Numbered from the stretch's first letter, positions 1 through 8,675 are shown. The stretch: 14,802 nucleotides of DNA from Rhizobiales bacterium UBA697 (GCA_002298965.1 DBMN01000091.1:1-14802); one strand, 5' to 3'. Notes: a model not told the origin generated them from the letters alone. Made by a program: numbers and translations.

Positions 1-677
1 TCGGCGGCGGCGAGGGCGGCGGCGAGGCGGGCCTCGTCCCATTTGCCTTCGCCGACGAGCTTCACCGAGCCGACCATCGAGCGCACCTGATTGTGCAGGA
101 AGGAGCGGGCGGAGGCGCGGATCTCGATCAGGTCTTCCGACACGCGGGCGACGTCGAGCCGATCGAGCGTCTTCAGCGGGCTCTTCGACTGGCAGTGGGT
201 CGAGCGGAAGGTGGTGAAGTCGTGGTGGCCGACGAGGATCTTGGCGGCGCGGTCCATCGCCTCGACGTCGAGCCGGGTCGGCACGTGCCAGGCCCGGTTC
301 AGCTCCACCGCCAGCGGCGCGCGGCGGTCGATGATCCGGTAGAGATAGTGGCGCGCCTTGGCCGAGAAGCGGCTGTCGAACTCGGGCGGGACGATCTCGA
401 CCGCGATCGCCGCGACCGGCGCCGGCTTGAGGTGGAAGTTGATCGCGTCCATCAGCTTCGACGCCGGCCAGTCGCGATCGACGTCGACGTGGATCACCTG
501 ACCGGTCGCATGGACACCCGTATCGGTGCGGCCGGCGGCGCGCACGGTGATCGGGCCGGCGTGGAGCTTGGCGAAGGCCTCCTCGAGAGCGCCCTGTACG
601 GAGGGGCCGTTCGCCTGTCGCTGGAAGCCGACATAGGGCGTGCCGTCGTACTCGATCGTCAGCTTGAAACGGGGCAT
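1..677 (-). CDS. truA: tRNA pseudouridine(38-40) synthase TruA, partial (3' end outside window)
   Basis: TruA isomerises uridines 38-40 in the anticodon stem-loop of many tRNAs to pseudouridine in the cytoplasm. About 225 residues from the N-terminus are visible, and the frame runs open off the left edge. The protein begins MPRFKLTIEYDGTPYVGFQR, typical of the family. The catalytic motif AGRTDTGVH places the catalytic Asp at residue 52, as in E. coli TruA. Later conserved blocks include FDSRFSAKARHYLYRI and FLHNQVRSMVG. Most of the usual ~245-270 residue length is therefore present. The start codon shares one base with the fmt stop codon (TGATG), so translation is probably coupled to fmt and the two genes are co-transcribed. 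Identification is secure; only the C-terminal end cannot be checked. Confidence 0.96.
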   Translation of the reverse strand, partial: MPRFKLTIEYDGTPYVGFQRQANGPSVQGALEEAFAKLHAGPITVRAAGRTDTGVHATGQVIHVDVDRDWPASKLMDAINFHLKPAPVAAIAVEIVPPEFDSRFSAKARHYLYRIIDRRAPLAVELNRAWHVPTRLDVEAMDRAAKILVGHHDFTTFRSTHCQSKSPLKTLDRLDVARVSEDLIEIRASARSFLHNQVRSMVGSVKLVGEGKWDEARLAAALAAA

Positions 678-1609
678 CAGAGCAACCGGGCGCCGGGGGC
701 GAGTTTCATCGCGTCGAAGGCCTGACGGGCGGGCTGCGGCCGTCCGCCGGCGCGCTGGACCTCGACGAGGCGGATCGCGCCATCGCCACAGGCGACGACG
801 CCGTCGCGGTCGAGGATCTCGCCGGGGGCACCAGAGCCGGAGGCGAGCGTCGAGCGCAGCACCTTCAGCCGCTCGACCTTGCCGCCGACCGTCGCCTCGC
901 ACCACGCGCCGGGGAAGGGCGAGAGGCCGCGAGCGGTGTCGTGGACGTGCTTCGCCGGGGCCGACCAGTCGATCCGCGCCTCGGCCTTGTCGATCTTCCT
1001 GGCGTAGGTGACGCCGTCGTCGGCCTGCGGGCGGGTGGCGAAGGAGCCGGCCTCGAGCGCGGCGAGCGCCTTCACCATCAGGTCGGAGCCGAGGGCGGCG
1101 AGGCGGTCGTGGAGATCGAGCGTGGTCTCGTCGGCGCCGATCGGCGTCTCGGCGCTCATCGCGACGGGGCCGGTGTCGAGGCCCTTCTCCATCTGCATCA
1201 CCTCGACGGCGGTCGATGCGTCACCCGCCATGATCGCCCGCTGGATCGGTGCCGCGCCGCGCCAGCGCGGCAGTTTCGAGCCGTGGAGGTTGAGACAGCC
1301 GAAGCGCGGCGCGGCGAGGATCGCCTCGGGCAGCAGCAGGCCGTAGGCGACCACCACACCGACGTCGGCGCCGTGGGCGCGGAAGGCTTCGGCCGCGTCC
1401 TCGCCCTTGAGCGAGACCGGATTGAAGACCGGGATGCCGAGCGCTTCCGCGCGGGCGTGGACCGGCGAGGGTCTCGGCGCCATGCCGCGGCCGGCGGGGC
1501 GCGGCGGCTGGGAATAGACCGCGACGACGTCGTGGCCGGCGGCGTGGATCTTCTCCAGCGTCGGCACGGCGAAGTCGGGAGTTCCCATGAAGACGATCTT
1601 CAACGGCAT
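677..1609 (-). CDS. fmt: Methionyl-tRNA formyltransferase Fmt
   Basis: Fmt transfers a formyl group from 10-formyltetrahydrofolate to Met-tRNA(fMet), producing the bacterial initiator tRNA. The chosen start gives 310 residues beginning MPLKIVFMGTPDFAVPTLEK, the normal family N-terminus and length, and is preceded by a GAGAGG ribosome binding site. An upstream in-frame extension to 1777 is possible but would run through the palindromic repeat and lacks family similarity. The N-terminal hydrolase fold carries the catalytic residues Asn107 and His109 (CLNLHG), the tRNA-binding loop LPRWRGAAPIQ (113-123) and Asp145 in GLDTGP. A C-terminal OB-fold domain follows from about residue 205. The stop overlaps the truA start. 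The deformylase gene def, a frequent partner of fmt, is not immediately upstream here; a FAH-family gene occupies that place. Confidence 0.97.
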   Translation of the reverse strand: MPLKIVFMGTPDFAVPTLEKIHAAGHDVVAVYSQPPRPAGRGMAPRPSPVHARAEALGIPVFNPVSLKGEDAAEAFRAHGADVGVVVAYGLLLPEAILAAPRFGCLNLHGSKLPRWRGAAPIQRAIMAGDASTAVEVMQMEKGLDTGPVAMSAETPIGADETTLDLHDRLAALGSDLMVKALAALEAGSFATRPQADDGVTYARKIDKAEARIDWSAPAKHVHDTARGLSPFPGAWCEATVGGKVERLKVLRSTLASGSGAPGEILDRDGVVACGDGAIRLVEVQRAGGRPQPARQAFDAMKLAPGARLL

Positions 1610-1697
1610 GGTGGCCTCTCGAGCGATTTCGCCCACGGGAATGCCCCGCGCGCCCGCCGGGGTCAAGGACGGGCGGATCTCGCTGGCTTCGCGCTCG

Positions 1698-1751
1698 CGC
1701 GCGATACCCCTCATCCGCCCTTCGGGCACCTTCTCCCGCAAGGGGAGAAGG
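1698..1751. repeat. REP-like intergenic palindromic element, copy A
   Basis: This 54-base stretch lies between the FAH-family gene and fmt and is identical to positions 5436-5489. A third, inverted and diverged copy lies at 5293-5345. It contains two stem-loops. One is GCCC-TTC-GGGC (4 bp stem); the other is a 9 bp stem, CCTTCTCCC and GGGAGAAGG, around a 5-base loop. All three copies are strictly intergenic. Elements of this general sequence are dispersed in many alphaproteobacterial genomes; that family assignment is from general knowledge, not a search. Here it could end or stabilise transcripts passing from the FAH-family gene towards fmt. Confidence 0.85.
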
Positions 1752-1780
1752 GAGGCGCGCGCGGCGCCTCCCCGCAAACC

Positions 1781-2629
1781 TCAGCGCGGGGCGACGACGG
1801 TCTGGACCTGCTCGCCCAGCCCTTCGACGGCGACGCGCATCGTCTCGCCGACCTTGAGGAAGATCGGATCGGGCTTGGCGCCCATGCCGACGCCCGGCGG
1901 GGTGCCGGTGGTGATGACGTCGCCGGGCTCGAGCGTCATGAACTGCGAGACGTGGGAGACGATCTCGGCGACGTCGAAGATCATCGTCCGGGTCGTGCCG
2001 TTCTGGCGGACGACGCCGTCGACGGTGAGCGTCAGCCGCAGGTCCTGCGGGTTCGGCACCTCGTCCTTCGTCACCAGCCACGGGCCGATCGGGCCGAAGC
2101 CGTCGCAGCCCTTGCCCTTGTCCCAGGTGCCGCCGCGCTCGAGCTGGAACGAGCGCTCCGAGATGTCGTTGATCGTGCAGTAGCCGGCGACATGGGCGAG
2201 CGCGTCCTCGCGCGTCACGTAGGAGGCGCGGGTGCCGATCACCACGCCGAGTTCGACCTCCCAGTCGAGCTTGGTCGAGCCGCGCGGCATCGGCACGTCG
2301 TCGTTCGGGCCGGCGATGCAGGACGTCGCCTTCATGAAGAGCACCGGCTCCTTGGGCAGCGGCATGCCGGCCTCGGCCGCGTGGTCGGCATAGTTGAGGC
2401 CGATCGCCAGGAACTTCGGCACACGGCCGACGCAAGGCCCGATGCGGGCACCTTCCGGGGCGAGCGGCAGGGTCGCCGGATCGATCGCGGCGAGGCGGGC
2501 GAGGCCCTCGGGGGCGAGTTCCGCGCCGGCGATGTCGTCGACCACGCCGGAGAGGTCGCGGATGCGCCCCTCGGTATCGAGAAGGCCGGGCTTTTCCTGG
2601 CCCTTCGGGCCCCAACGCAGAAGCTTCAT
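1781..2629 (-). CDS. Fumarylacetoacetate hydrolase family protein
   Basis: This is a 282-residue cytoplasmic enzyme of the FAH superfamily, whose members hydrolyse, decarboxylate or isomerise beta-diketo and oxo-acids using a divalent metal. The start MKLLRWGPKGQEKPGLLD is typical of the ~280-residue bacterial subgroup often labelled ureidoglycolate lyase or 2,4-didehydro-3-deoxy-L-rhamnonate hydrolase. The likely metal ligands are Glu124 and Glu126 (LDWEVELG) and Asp155 (TINDISER). GLNYADHAAE (77-86) and TGTPPGVG (241-248) line the active site. No sugar-acid or aromatic catabolic genes are adjacent, so the substrate cannot be assigned. It lies 171 bp upstream of fmt on the same strand, with REP-like copy A between them. 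The upstream ORF extension to 2698 has no family similarity and was rejected. Confidence 0.9.
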   Translation of the reverse strand: MKLLRWGPKGQEKPGLLDTEGRIRDLSGVVDDIAGAELAPEGLARLAAIDPATLPLAPEGARIGPCVGRVPKFLAIGLNYADHAAEAGMPLPKEPVLFMKATSCIAGPNDDVPMPRGSTKLDWEVELGVVIGTRASYVTREDALAHVAGYCTINDISERSFQLERGGTWDKGKGCDGFGPIGPWLVTKDEVPNPQDLRLTLTVDGVVRQNGTTRTMIFDVAEIVSHVSQFMTLEPGDVITTGTPPGVGMGAKPDPIFLKVGETMRVAVEGLGEQVQTVVAPR

Positions 2630-2766
2630 GTCGGATCTCGCCTCGTTCGATCGCTCCCGGCGCGGCGCCGCCGCCCGGGTTCGCGTCATCGATAGCACGC
2701 CCGTCGGCCGGCGCCAGCGGCGCCCGCGCGGAGGCGGATCGCAGGAAACGGGGATCGGAAATTTCG

Positions 2767-2803
2767 ATAGGTGTCGCCGATCGAAAAAACAGAGACAATC
2801 TAT
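2767..2803 (+). promoter_or_regulatory. Putative OxyR operator upstream of ahpC
   Basis: The sequence reads ATAG-N7-CGAT-N7-ACAG-N7-CTAT. The published OxyR pattern is ATAG-N7-CTAT-N7-ATAG-N7-CTAT, four elements contacted by an OxyR tetramer on one face of the helix. Fourteen of the sixteen specified bases match, the outer elements are perfect, and all three 7-base spacers are exact. The site directly abuts a candidate -35 element and lies about 190 bp upstream of ahpC, a classic OxyR target. The oxyR gene itself is not in the window. Assignment rests on pattern plus context. Confidence 0.75.
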
Positions 2804-2832
2804 TTGAACGATGCCAAGACGGACGTTAGCCT
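2804..2832 (+). promoter_or_regulatory. Candidate ahpC promoter (-35 TTGAAC, -10 TAGCCT)
   Basis: TTGAAC at 2804-2809 is followed, after a 17-base spacer, by TAGCCT at 2827-2832. The -35 is good and the -10 poor, as often found at activator-dependent promoters. It begins one base after the OxyR-type site, the arrangement expected when OxyR contacts RNA polymerase. The implied transcription start near 2839 gives a leader of about 155 nt. Confidence 0.5.
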
Positions 2833-2898
2833 GCTGTCACTCGGCGATGGGATGCTCTCGCCGCCGAGCCGGAAAACGTGGTCCTTCGCCGCCGATTC

Positions 2899-2950
2899 CC
2901 CTGCCTTCGGCGGGGACGGGGCGATCGACCGTGAGGCGGGTTTCACCCGC
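2899..2950 (+). other. Two stem-loops in the ahpC 5' leader
   Basis: Positions 2899-2905 pair with 2909-2915 (7 bp including one G-T wobble, loop TTC). Positions 2936-2941 pair with 2945-2950 (6 bp, loop TTC). Both lie downstream of the predicted promoter and upstream of the ahpC ribosome binding site at 2983-2987. They may stabilise the mRNA or tune its translation. Neither is followed by a T-run, so they do not look like terminators, and they match no riboswitch class I recognise. Confidence 0.4.
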
Positions 2951-2993
2951 AGTGCCCGACCCGGCCGCATCGAGGCCAAACTGGAGAAGACAC

Positions 2994-3557
2994 ATGCCGA
3001 TCATCAATTCGGAACTGAAGCCGTTCAAGGCCACCGTCTATCACAACGGCAAGTTCTCGGAGATCACCGAGGCCGACCTCAAGGGCAAGTGGTCCGTGGT
3101 CGTCTTCTACCCGGCCGACTTCACCTTCGTCTGCCCGACCGAACTCGGCGACCTCGCGGACGTCTATCCGGAGTTCCAGAAGATCGGCGTCGAGGTCTAC
3201 TCGGTCTCGACCGACACCCACTTCACCCATAAGGCCTGGCACGACGCCTCGGACACGATCAAGAAGATCAAGTACCCGATGGTCGGCGACCCGACCCATG
3301 CCATCTCCCGCAACTTCGACGTCCTGATCGAGGAAGCCGGTCTCGCCCTGCGCGGCACCTTCGTCATCGACCCGGAAGGCAAGATCAAGGTCGCCGAGAT
3401 CCACGACCTCGGCATCGGCCGTGACGCCAAGGAGCTGCTGCGCAAGGTCCAGGCGGCCCAGTACGTCGCCTCGCATCCGGGCGAGGTCTGCCCGGCCAAG
3501 TGGACCCCGGGCGAGGCCACCCTCGCCCCGTCGCTCGAGCTCGTCGGCAAGATCTGA
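2994..3557 (+). CDS. ahpC: Alkyl hydroperoxide reductase subunit C (typical 2-Cys peroxiredoxin)
   Basis: AhpC reduces hydrogen peroxide, organic peroxides and peroxynitrite in the cytoplasm and is re-reduced by AhpF. The protein is 187 residues, the same length as E. coli AhpC. The peroxidatic Cys47 lies in FVCPTE with Pro40 and Thr44 of the PxxxT/SxxC motif, Arg120 completes the active site, and the resolving Cys166 lies in EVCPAKW. The start MPIINSELKPFK has a GGAGA ribosome binding site 6 bases upstream; an ORF extension to 2811 runs through the leader and is not coding. The gene sits behind an OxyR-type operator and promoter, so peroxide induction is likely. A GC hairpin follows the stop codon, then ahpF, the partner reductase. 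Identification is very secure. Confidence 0.98.
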   Translation: MPIINSELKPFKATVYHNGKFSEITEADLKGKWSVVVFYPADFTFVCPTELGDLADVYPEFQKIGVEVYSVSTDTHFTHKAWHDASDTIKKIKYPMVGDPTHAISRNFDVLIEEAGLALRGTFVIDPEGKIKVAEIHDLGIGRDAKELLRKVQAAQYVASHPGEVCPAKWTPGEATLAPSLELVGKI

Positions 3558-3577
3558 TCGACCGCATCGACAGGGTC

Positions 3578-3601
3578 GTCCGGGGCGCACGCGCCCCGGA
3601 C
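3578..3601 (+). terminator. Strong GC hairpin in the ahpC-ahpF gap (attenuator or mRNA stabiliser)
   Basis: GTCCGGGGCG (3578-3587) pairs perfectly with CGCCCCGGAC (3592-3601) around a CACG loop, 20 bases after the ahpC stop. No T-run follows, so it is not a classical intrinsic terminator. It could cause partial termination or block 3' exonucleases, giving more AhpC than AhpF. A weaker 6 bp stem (3661-3666 with 3677-3682) lies further downstream. Confidence 0.55.
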
Positions 3602-3726
3602 GCACCACTCGGCCGCGCGCCGCCCCTTCCCTCCCCAGACATCGAAGGCGACGACGAGCCGTCGGGGCACACCGCTCCCGACGCTTCCTCCTCACGTTCG
3701 AAATTTCATCCTTCCGGAGACGCGTC

Positions 3727-5280
3727 ATGCTCGACGACGGCATCAAGGCCCAACTGACCGCCTACCTCGAGCGCCTGAAGCGCCCGATCGAACTCACCGC
3801 CTCGCTCGGCGACGACGAGGGCTCGCGCCAGACGGCGGAGCTCGTCGCCGACATCGCCGCCTGCTCGCCCCTCGTCACCGCCCGCACCGACGGCACCGAC
3901 GCCCGCAAGCCGTCCTTCTCGATCGGCATCGCCGGCGAGACCCATCGCATCCGCTTCGCCGGCCTGCCGATGGGCCACGAGTTCACCTCGCTGGTGCTCG
4001 CCCTCCTCCACACCGGCGGCCACCCGCCGAAGGAGGCGGAGGCGACGCTCGACGCGGTGAAGGCGCTCTCGGGCTCCTTCGACTTCGTCACCTACGTGTC
4101 GCTGACCTGCCAGAACTGCCCGGACGTCGTCCAGGCGCTGAACACCATGGCGGCGCTCAACCCGAACGTCCGCCACACCATGGTCGACGGCTCGATGTAT
4201 CAGGCCGAGGTCGAGCGCGAGAAGGTCATGGCGGTGCCGACCGTGATGCTGAACGGCGCGCCCTTCGGCCAGGGCCGGATGAGCCTCGACGAGATCGTCG
4301 CCAAGCTCGACACGGGTGCTGCGGAACGCGCGGCGGCCGAGATCGCGGAGAAGGACGTGTTCGACGTCCTCGTCGTCGGCGGCGGCCCGGCCGGTGCCGC
4401 GGCGGCGGTCTATGCGGCGCGCAAGGGCATCAAGACGGGCGTCGTCGCCGAGCGTTTCGGCGGCCAGGTGCTCGACACGATGGCGATCGAGAACTTCATT
4501 TCGGTCGCGCACACCGAAGGGCCGAAGCTCGCCGCCGCCCTCGAGGCGCATGTCTCCGACTATGCCGTCGACATCATGAAGCTGCAGAAGGCGACGGCGC
4601 TGATCCCGGCCGCCTCCGCCGCCGACCCGATCGAAGTCAAGCTCGCCTCCGGCGCCTCGCTCAAGGCGAAGTCGGTGATCCTGTCGACCGGCGCCCGCTG
4701 GCGCGAGATGGGGGTTCCGGGCGAGGCCGACTACAAGGCCAAGGGCGTCTGCTTCTGCCCCCATTGCGACGGGCCGCTCTTCAAGGGCAAGCGCGTCGCG
4801 GTGATCGGCGGCGGCAACTCGGGCGTCGAGGCGGCGATCGATCTCGCCGGCATCGTCTCGCACGTGACACTGATCGAGTTCGATTCGAAGCTGCGCGCCG
4901 ACGAGGTGCTGCAGAAGAAGCTGCGCTCGCTTCCAAACGTCACCATCCACGTCTCGGCGAAGACCACGGAAGTGATCGGCGACGGCGAGAAGGTGACCGG
5001 GCTGCGTTACGAGGACCGCACCACCGGCGAGATCCACGATCTGGCTCTCGAGGGCATCTTCGTGCAGATCGGCCTTCTGCCCAACACCGAATGGCTCGAC
5101 GGCAGCGTGCGGCTCTCCAACCGCAAGGAGATCGAGATCGACGCCCGCGGCGCGACCTCGGTGCCGGGCGTCTTCGCCGCCGGTGATGCGACGACCGTGC
5201 CCTACAAGCAGATCGTCATCGCCGTCGGCGCCGGCGCCACCGCCGCGCTCTCGGCCTTCGATCATCTCATCCGCAACTGA
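3727..5280 (+). CDS. ahpF: Alkyl hydroperoxide reductase subunit F (NADH:peroxiredoxin reductase)
   Basis: AhpF is a cytoplasmic FAD enzyme that passes electrons from NADH through two disulfide centres to AhpC. The protein is 517 residues, close to the usual ~520. An N-terminal tandem thioredoxin-fold domain (about 1-200) carries the redox pair Cys128/Cys131 in SLTCQNCPDVV. The FAD-binding motif GGGPAG is at 218-223, the thioredoxin-reductase-like centre CPHC at 344-347 and the NADH-binding GGGNSG at 361-366. The C-terminal FAD segment is GVFAAGDATTVPYKQ. The start has a CGGAG ribosome binding site; an upstream extension to 3421 overlaps ahpC and is spurious. An additional Cys342 sits two residues before the CPHC centre, where E. 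coli AhpF, from memory, has Thr. Likely co-transcribed with ahpC across a 169 bp gap. Confidence 0.97.
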   Translation: MLDDGIKAQLTAYLERLKRPIELTASLGDDEGSRQTAELVADIAACSPLVTARTDGTDARKPSFSIGIAGETHRIRFAGLPMGHEFTSLVLALLHTGGHPPKEAEATLDAVKALSGSFDFVTYVSLTCQNCPDVVQALNTMAALNPNVRHTMVDGSMYQAEVEREKVMAVPTVMLNGAPFGQGRMSLDEIVAKLDTGAAERAAAEIAEKDVFDVLVVGGGPAGAAAAVYAARKGIKTGVVAERFGGQVLDTMAIENFISVAHTEGPKLAAALEAHVSDYAVDIMKLQKATALIPAASAADPIEVKLASGASLKAKSVILSTGARWREMGVPGEADYKAKGVCFCPHCDGPLFKGKRVAVIGGGNSGVEAAIDLAGIVSHVTLIEFDSKLRADEVLQKKLRSLPNVTIHVSAKTTEVIGDGEKVTGLRYEDRTTGEIHDLALEGIFVQIGLLPNTEWLDGSVRLSNRKEIEIDARGATSVPGVFAAGDATTVPYKQIVIAVGAGATAALSAFDHLIRN

Positions 5281-5292
5281 CGAGGCGCATGC

Positions 5293-5345
5293 CCTTCTCC
5301 CCTTGCGGGAGAAGGTGGCCCGCAGGGCCGGATGAGGGGTGGCGC
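5293..5345. repeat. REP-like intergenic palindromic element, copy B (inverted relative to A and C)
   Basis: This is the reverse complement of copies A and C with a few changes, beginning 12 bases after the ahpF stop. The 9 bp CCTTCTCCC/GGGAGAAGG stem is intact. The smaller stem is GGCCC-GCA-GGGCC, one base pair longer than in A and C, with a base added on both sides so that pairing is kept. Its position suggests it forms the 3' end structure of the ahpCF transcript. Confidence 0.8.
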
Positions 5346-5435
5346 ACGAAAGTGCGCTCGGACGGGTTCGAGCGCCACCGGCCGAGCCGCCGTGGCGGTC
5401 GAGGACGCGTAGCGAATGGGAGGTCGTCGCGCTGC

Positions 5436-5489
5436 CGCGCGATACCCCTCATCCGCCCTTCGGGCACCTTCTCCCGCAAGGGGAGAAGG
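5436..5489. repeat. REP-like intergenic palindromic element, copy C
   Basis: This copy is identical over 54 bases to copy A at 1698-1751 and inverted relative to copy B at 5293-5345. The B-C pair could fold back into a cruciform of roughly 50 bp arms with a ~90-base spacer, resembling paired REP/BIME-type or small non-autonomous elements. No coding sequence lies between the arms. Confidence 0.85.
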
Positions 5490-5683
5490 AAGGTGCTCCG
5501 CCGTGTGGTGCGCGAGGTGAAGGCTCCTTCCGACATGAAATCTTCACCTTCCGCGCGATGATCGGCGGGGGTACGCCCCTCTACGACTGTCGGTCGGGGG
5601 CGGTCCGTGGCAGAATGTTACCGTCGATGGGCTCGAGACCCGGCCGACACCGGAGGCGAGCCCCTCGCATGGGAGGTCTCCGC

Positions 5684-7318
<1,635 letters not shown>

Positions 7319-7445
7319 CGACCCGAGGTCCGGCCCCTTGCGCGAACAACCGTCGCGGTCGGCGATCGGCCGATGCGCGCTGGCGCGAAAGCGGCTATCA
7401 GGAAGGGGCGGCACCGACCGGCGCCGCCTTCTCCCCGAGTGACCG

Positions 7446-8675
7446 ATGACCGCGCACCACCGTCCCGACCTGCCGCCGGCCGCCCGTCCGACCGCCGACG
7501 GCGCCTCGCCGACCATCACTCACGTGGCTGCGGGTCTCCTCGGCATCCTGCCCTTCTCGACCGACGTCTATCTGACCGCCATGGTCGATCTCGGCCGCGA
7601 CTTCGGCGTCGAGGTGGCGGGCGTGCAGCGCACGATGCTCGCCTTCACCTTCGGCTTCGCCCTCGCCCATCTCTTCGTCGGCCGTCTCGCCGACCTGTTC
7701 GGGCGACGGCCGGTGGCGATCGGCGGCACCGCGATCTATCTCGTCGCGGCGATCGCGGCGATCCTGGCGCCCAACCTCGACACGCTGGTCGTCGCCCGCC
7801 TCGTCCAGGGCGCCGCCGCCGCGGCCGGGCCGATCGTCGCCCGCACCCTCATCCGCGACACGGTCACGCCGGAGAACGCCGGGCGGGCGCTCTCCAAGGT
7901 CGGCGTGCTCTTCGGCGTGGCGCCGCTCGTCGCCCCCTTCGTCGGCACCTTCGCCGCCGGCCATTTCGGCTGGCGCGGGGCGCTCGGCACGCTGGCGATC
8001 TATGCCGCGGTGCTGCTCGTCGCGCTGCTCCTCCGCCTGCCGGAGACACGGCCGCAGCACGTGCACGGGGCGGAGCGGGTGTCGATCATGAAGGCGCTGC
8101 GGCATTGCGTGCGCACCCGCGCCTTCGTCGTCGGGTGTCTGGCGCTCGGCATGGGCTACGGCGCGCTCTATTCGTGGCTCACCACCTCGGCCTTCCTGAT
8201 GGTCGGCAAGCTCGGCTACACCAAGGTCGAGGCGTCGTGGGTCTATACGGCGGGGGCCTTCGGCTTCCTCGCCGGCGGCATGATCGCCATGCGGCTCGCC
8301 CGCGTGCTTCTGCCGCGCCACGTGCTGCGCATCGCCGCCGCGACGATGATCCTCGGCACGGCCGTGCCGCTGGCGCTGGTGGTCTCCGGCGACGTGCACT
8401 GGTGGGGGCTGATGCTGGCGCTCTTCCCCTATTACATCGGCTGGGGCCTCGCCCAACCGATGGCGACCGCCATCGGCTTGCGACCCTTCCCGGAGATGGC
8501 CGGTCAGGCCTCGGCCTGGCTCGGTATCGCCCAGCAGGTCGGCGGCATGAGCTTCGCGGTCGTCGCCGCCTCGCTCGGCGGCGGCACGGCGACGCTGGTG
8601 ATCATGACGATCTCCGCCCTCGCCTTCACCGGCTCGGTGTTCCTGCCGGTGCAGAAGGCGCCGCCGACGGCCTGA
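7446..8675 (+). CDS. Bcr/CflA-type MFS multidrug efflux transporter
   Basis: This 409-residue inner-membrane protein of the major facilitator superfamily (DHA1, 12 segments) most likely exports drugs or metabolites by proton antiport. About twelve hydrophobic segments are visible, from residues ~25-46 to ~382-402. The first segment contains STDVYLTAM, the Bcr/CflA-like STDxYLPA motif with Thr for Pro. Motif A is GRLADLFGRRP (79-89) between segments 2 and 3, and the fifth segment carries the glycine/proline-rich antiporter-type motif LFGVAPLVAPFVG. An in-frame stop just before ATG 7446 limits the start to this codon or a later one. No clear ribosome binding site precedes it, so expression may be weak or the true start a GTG slightly downstream. 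The substrate cannot be predicted. Its stop codon abuts the convergent bglX-like gene with no gap. Confidence 0.88.
   Translation: MTAHHRPDLPPAARPTADGASPTITHVAAGLLGILPFSTDVYLTAMVDLGRDFGVEVAGVQRTMLAFTFGFALAHLFVGRLADLFGRRPVAIGGTAIYLVAAIAAILAPNLDTLVVARLVQGAAAAAGPIVARTLIRDTVTPENAGRALSKVGVLFGVAPLVAPFVGTFAAGHFGWRGALGTLAIYAAVLLVALLLRLPETRPQHVHGAERVSIMKALRHCVRTRAFVVGCLALGMGYGALYSWLTTSAFLMVGKLGYTKVEASWVYTAGAFGFLAGGMIAMRLARVLLPRHVLRIAAATMILGTAVPLALVVSGDVHWWGLMLALFPYYIGWGLAQPMATAIGLRPFPEMAGQASAWLGIAQQVGGMSFAVVAASLGGGTATLVIMTISALAFTGSVFLPVQKAPPTA

Larger units (their letters stand above)
2630..2993. other. Divergent intergenic control region between the FAH-family gene and ahpC
   Basis: This 364 bp region separates two divergently transcribed genes. 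The part next to the FAH-family gene (2630-2750) is very GC-rich and I see no convincing promoter in it. A short AT-richer island at 2754-2810 holds a near-palindrome (ATCG-G-AAATTT-CGAT, 2754-2768), the OxyR-type site and the likely ahpC -35 element. The remaining ~150 bases to the ahpC start form a leader with two stem-loops. I found no credible small gene in the region. Confidence 0.7.
5281..5683. other. Intergenic region between ahpF and the alpha-glucosidase gene
   Basis: This 403 bp region holds an inverted pair of REP-like elements (5293-5345 and 5436-5489) separated by about 90 bp with no recognisable feature. About 190 bp of upstream sequence for the GH13 gene follows. A small GGGG/CCCC stem around 5568-5579 is visible. 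I could not identify a convincing promoter or a regulator site there. Confidence 0.6.

Noticed and set aside
941..2695. 584-residue plus-strand open frame antisense to fmt and the FAH-family gene
   Set aside because: Its composition is Arg/Gly/Asp-rich with no domain pattern, and both genes beneath it are clearly coding on the minus strand.
5346..5435. Spacer between inverted repeats considered as a mobile element cargo or CRISPR-like unit
   Set aside because: There is no open frame, no regular repeat-spacer series and no visible target-site duplication. Only REP-like pairing is supported.
5608..5623. TGGCAG followed by TTAC, resembling a sigma-54 promoter
   Set aside because: The -12 element and the spacing do not fit TGGCAC-N5-TTGC, and no enhancer-binding regulator is nearby.
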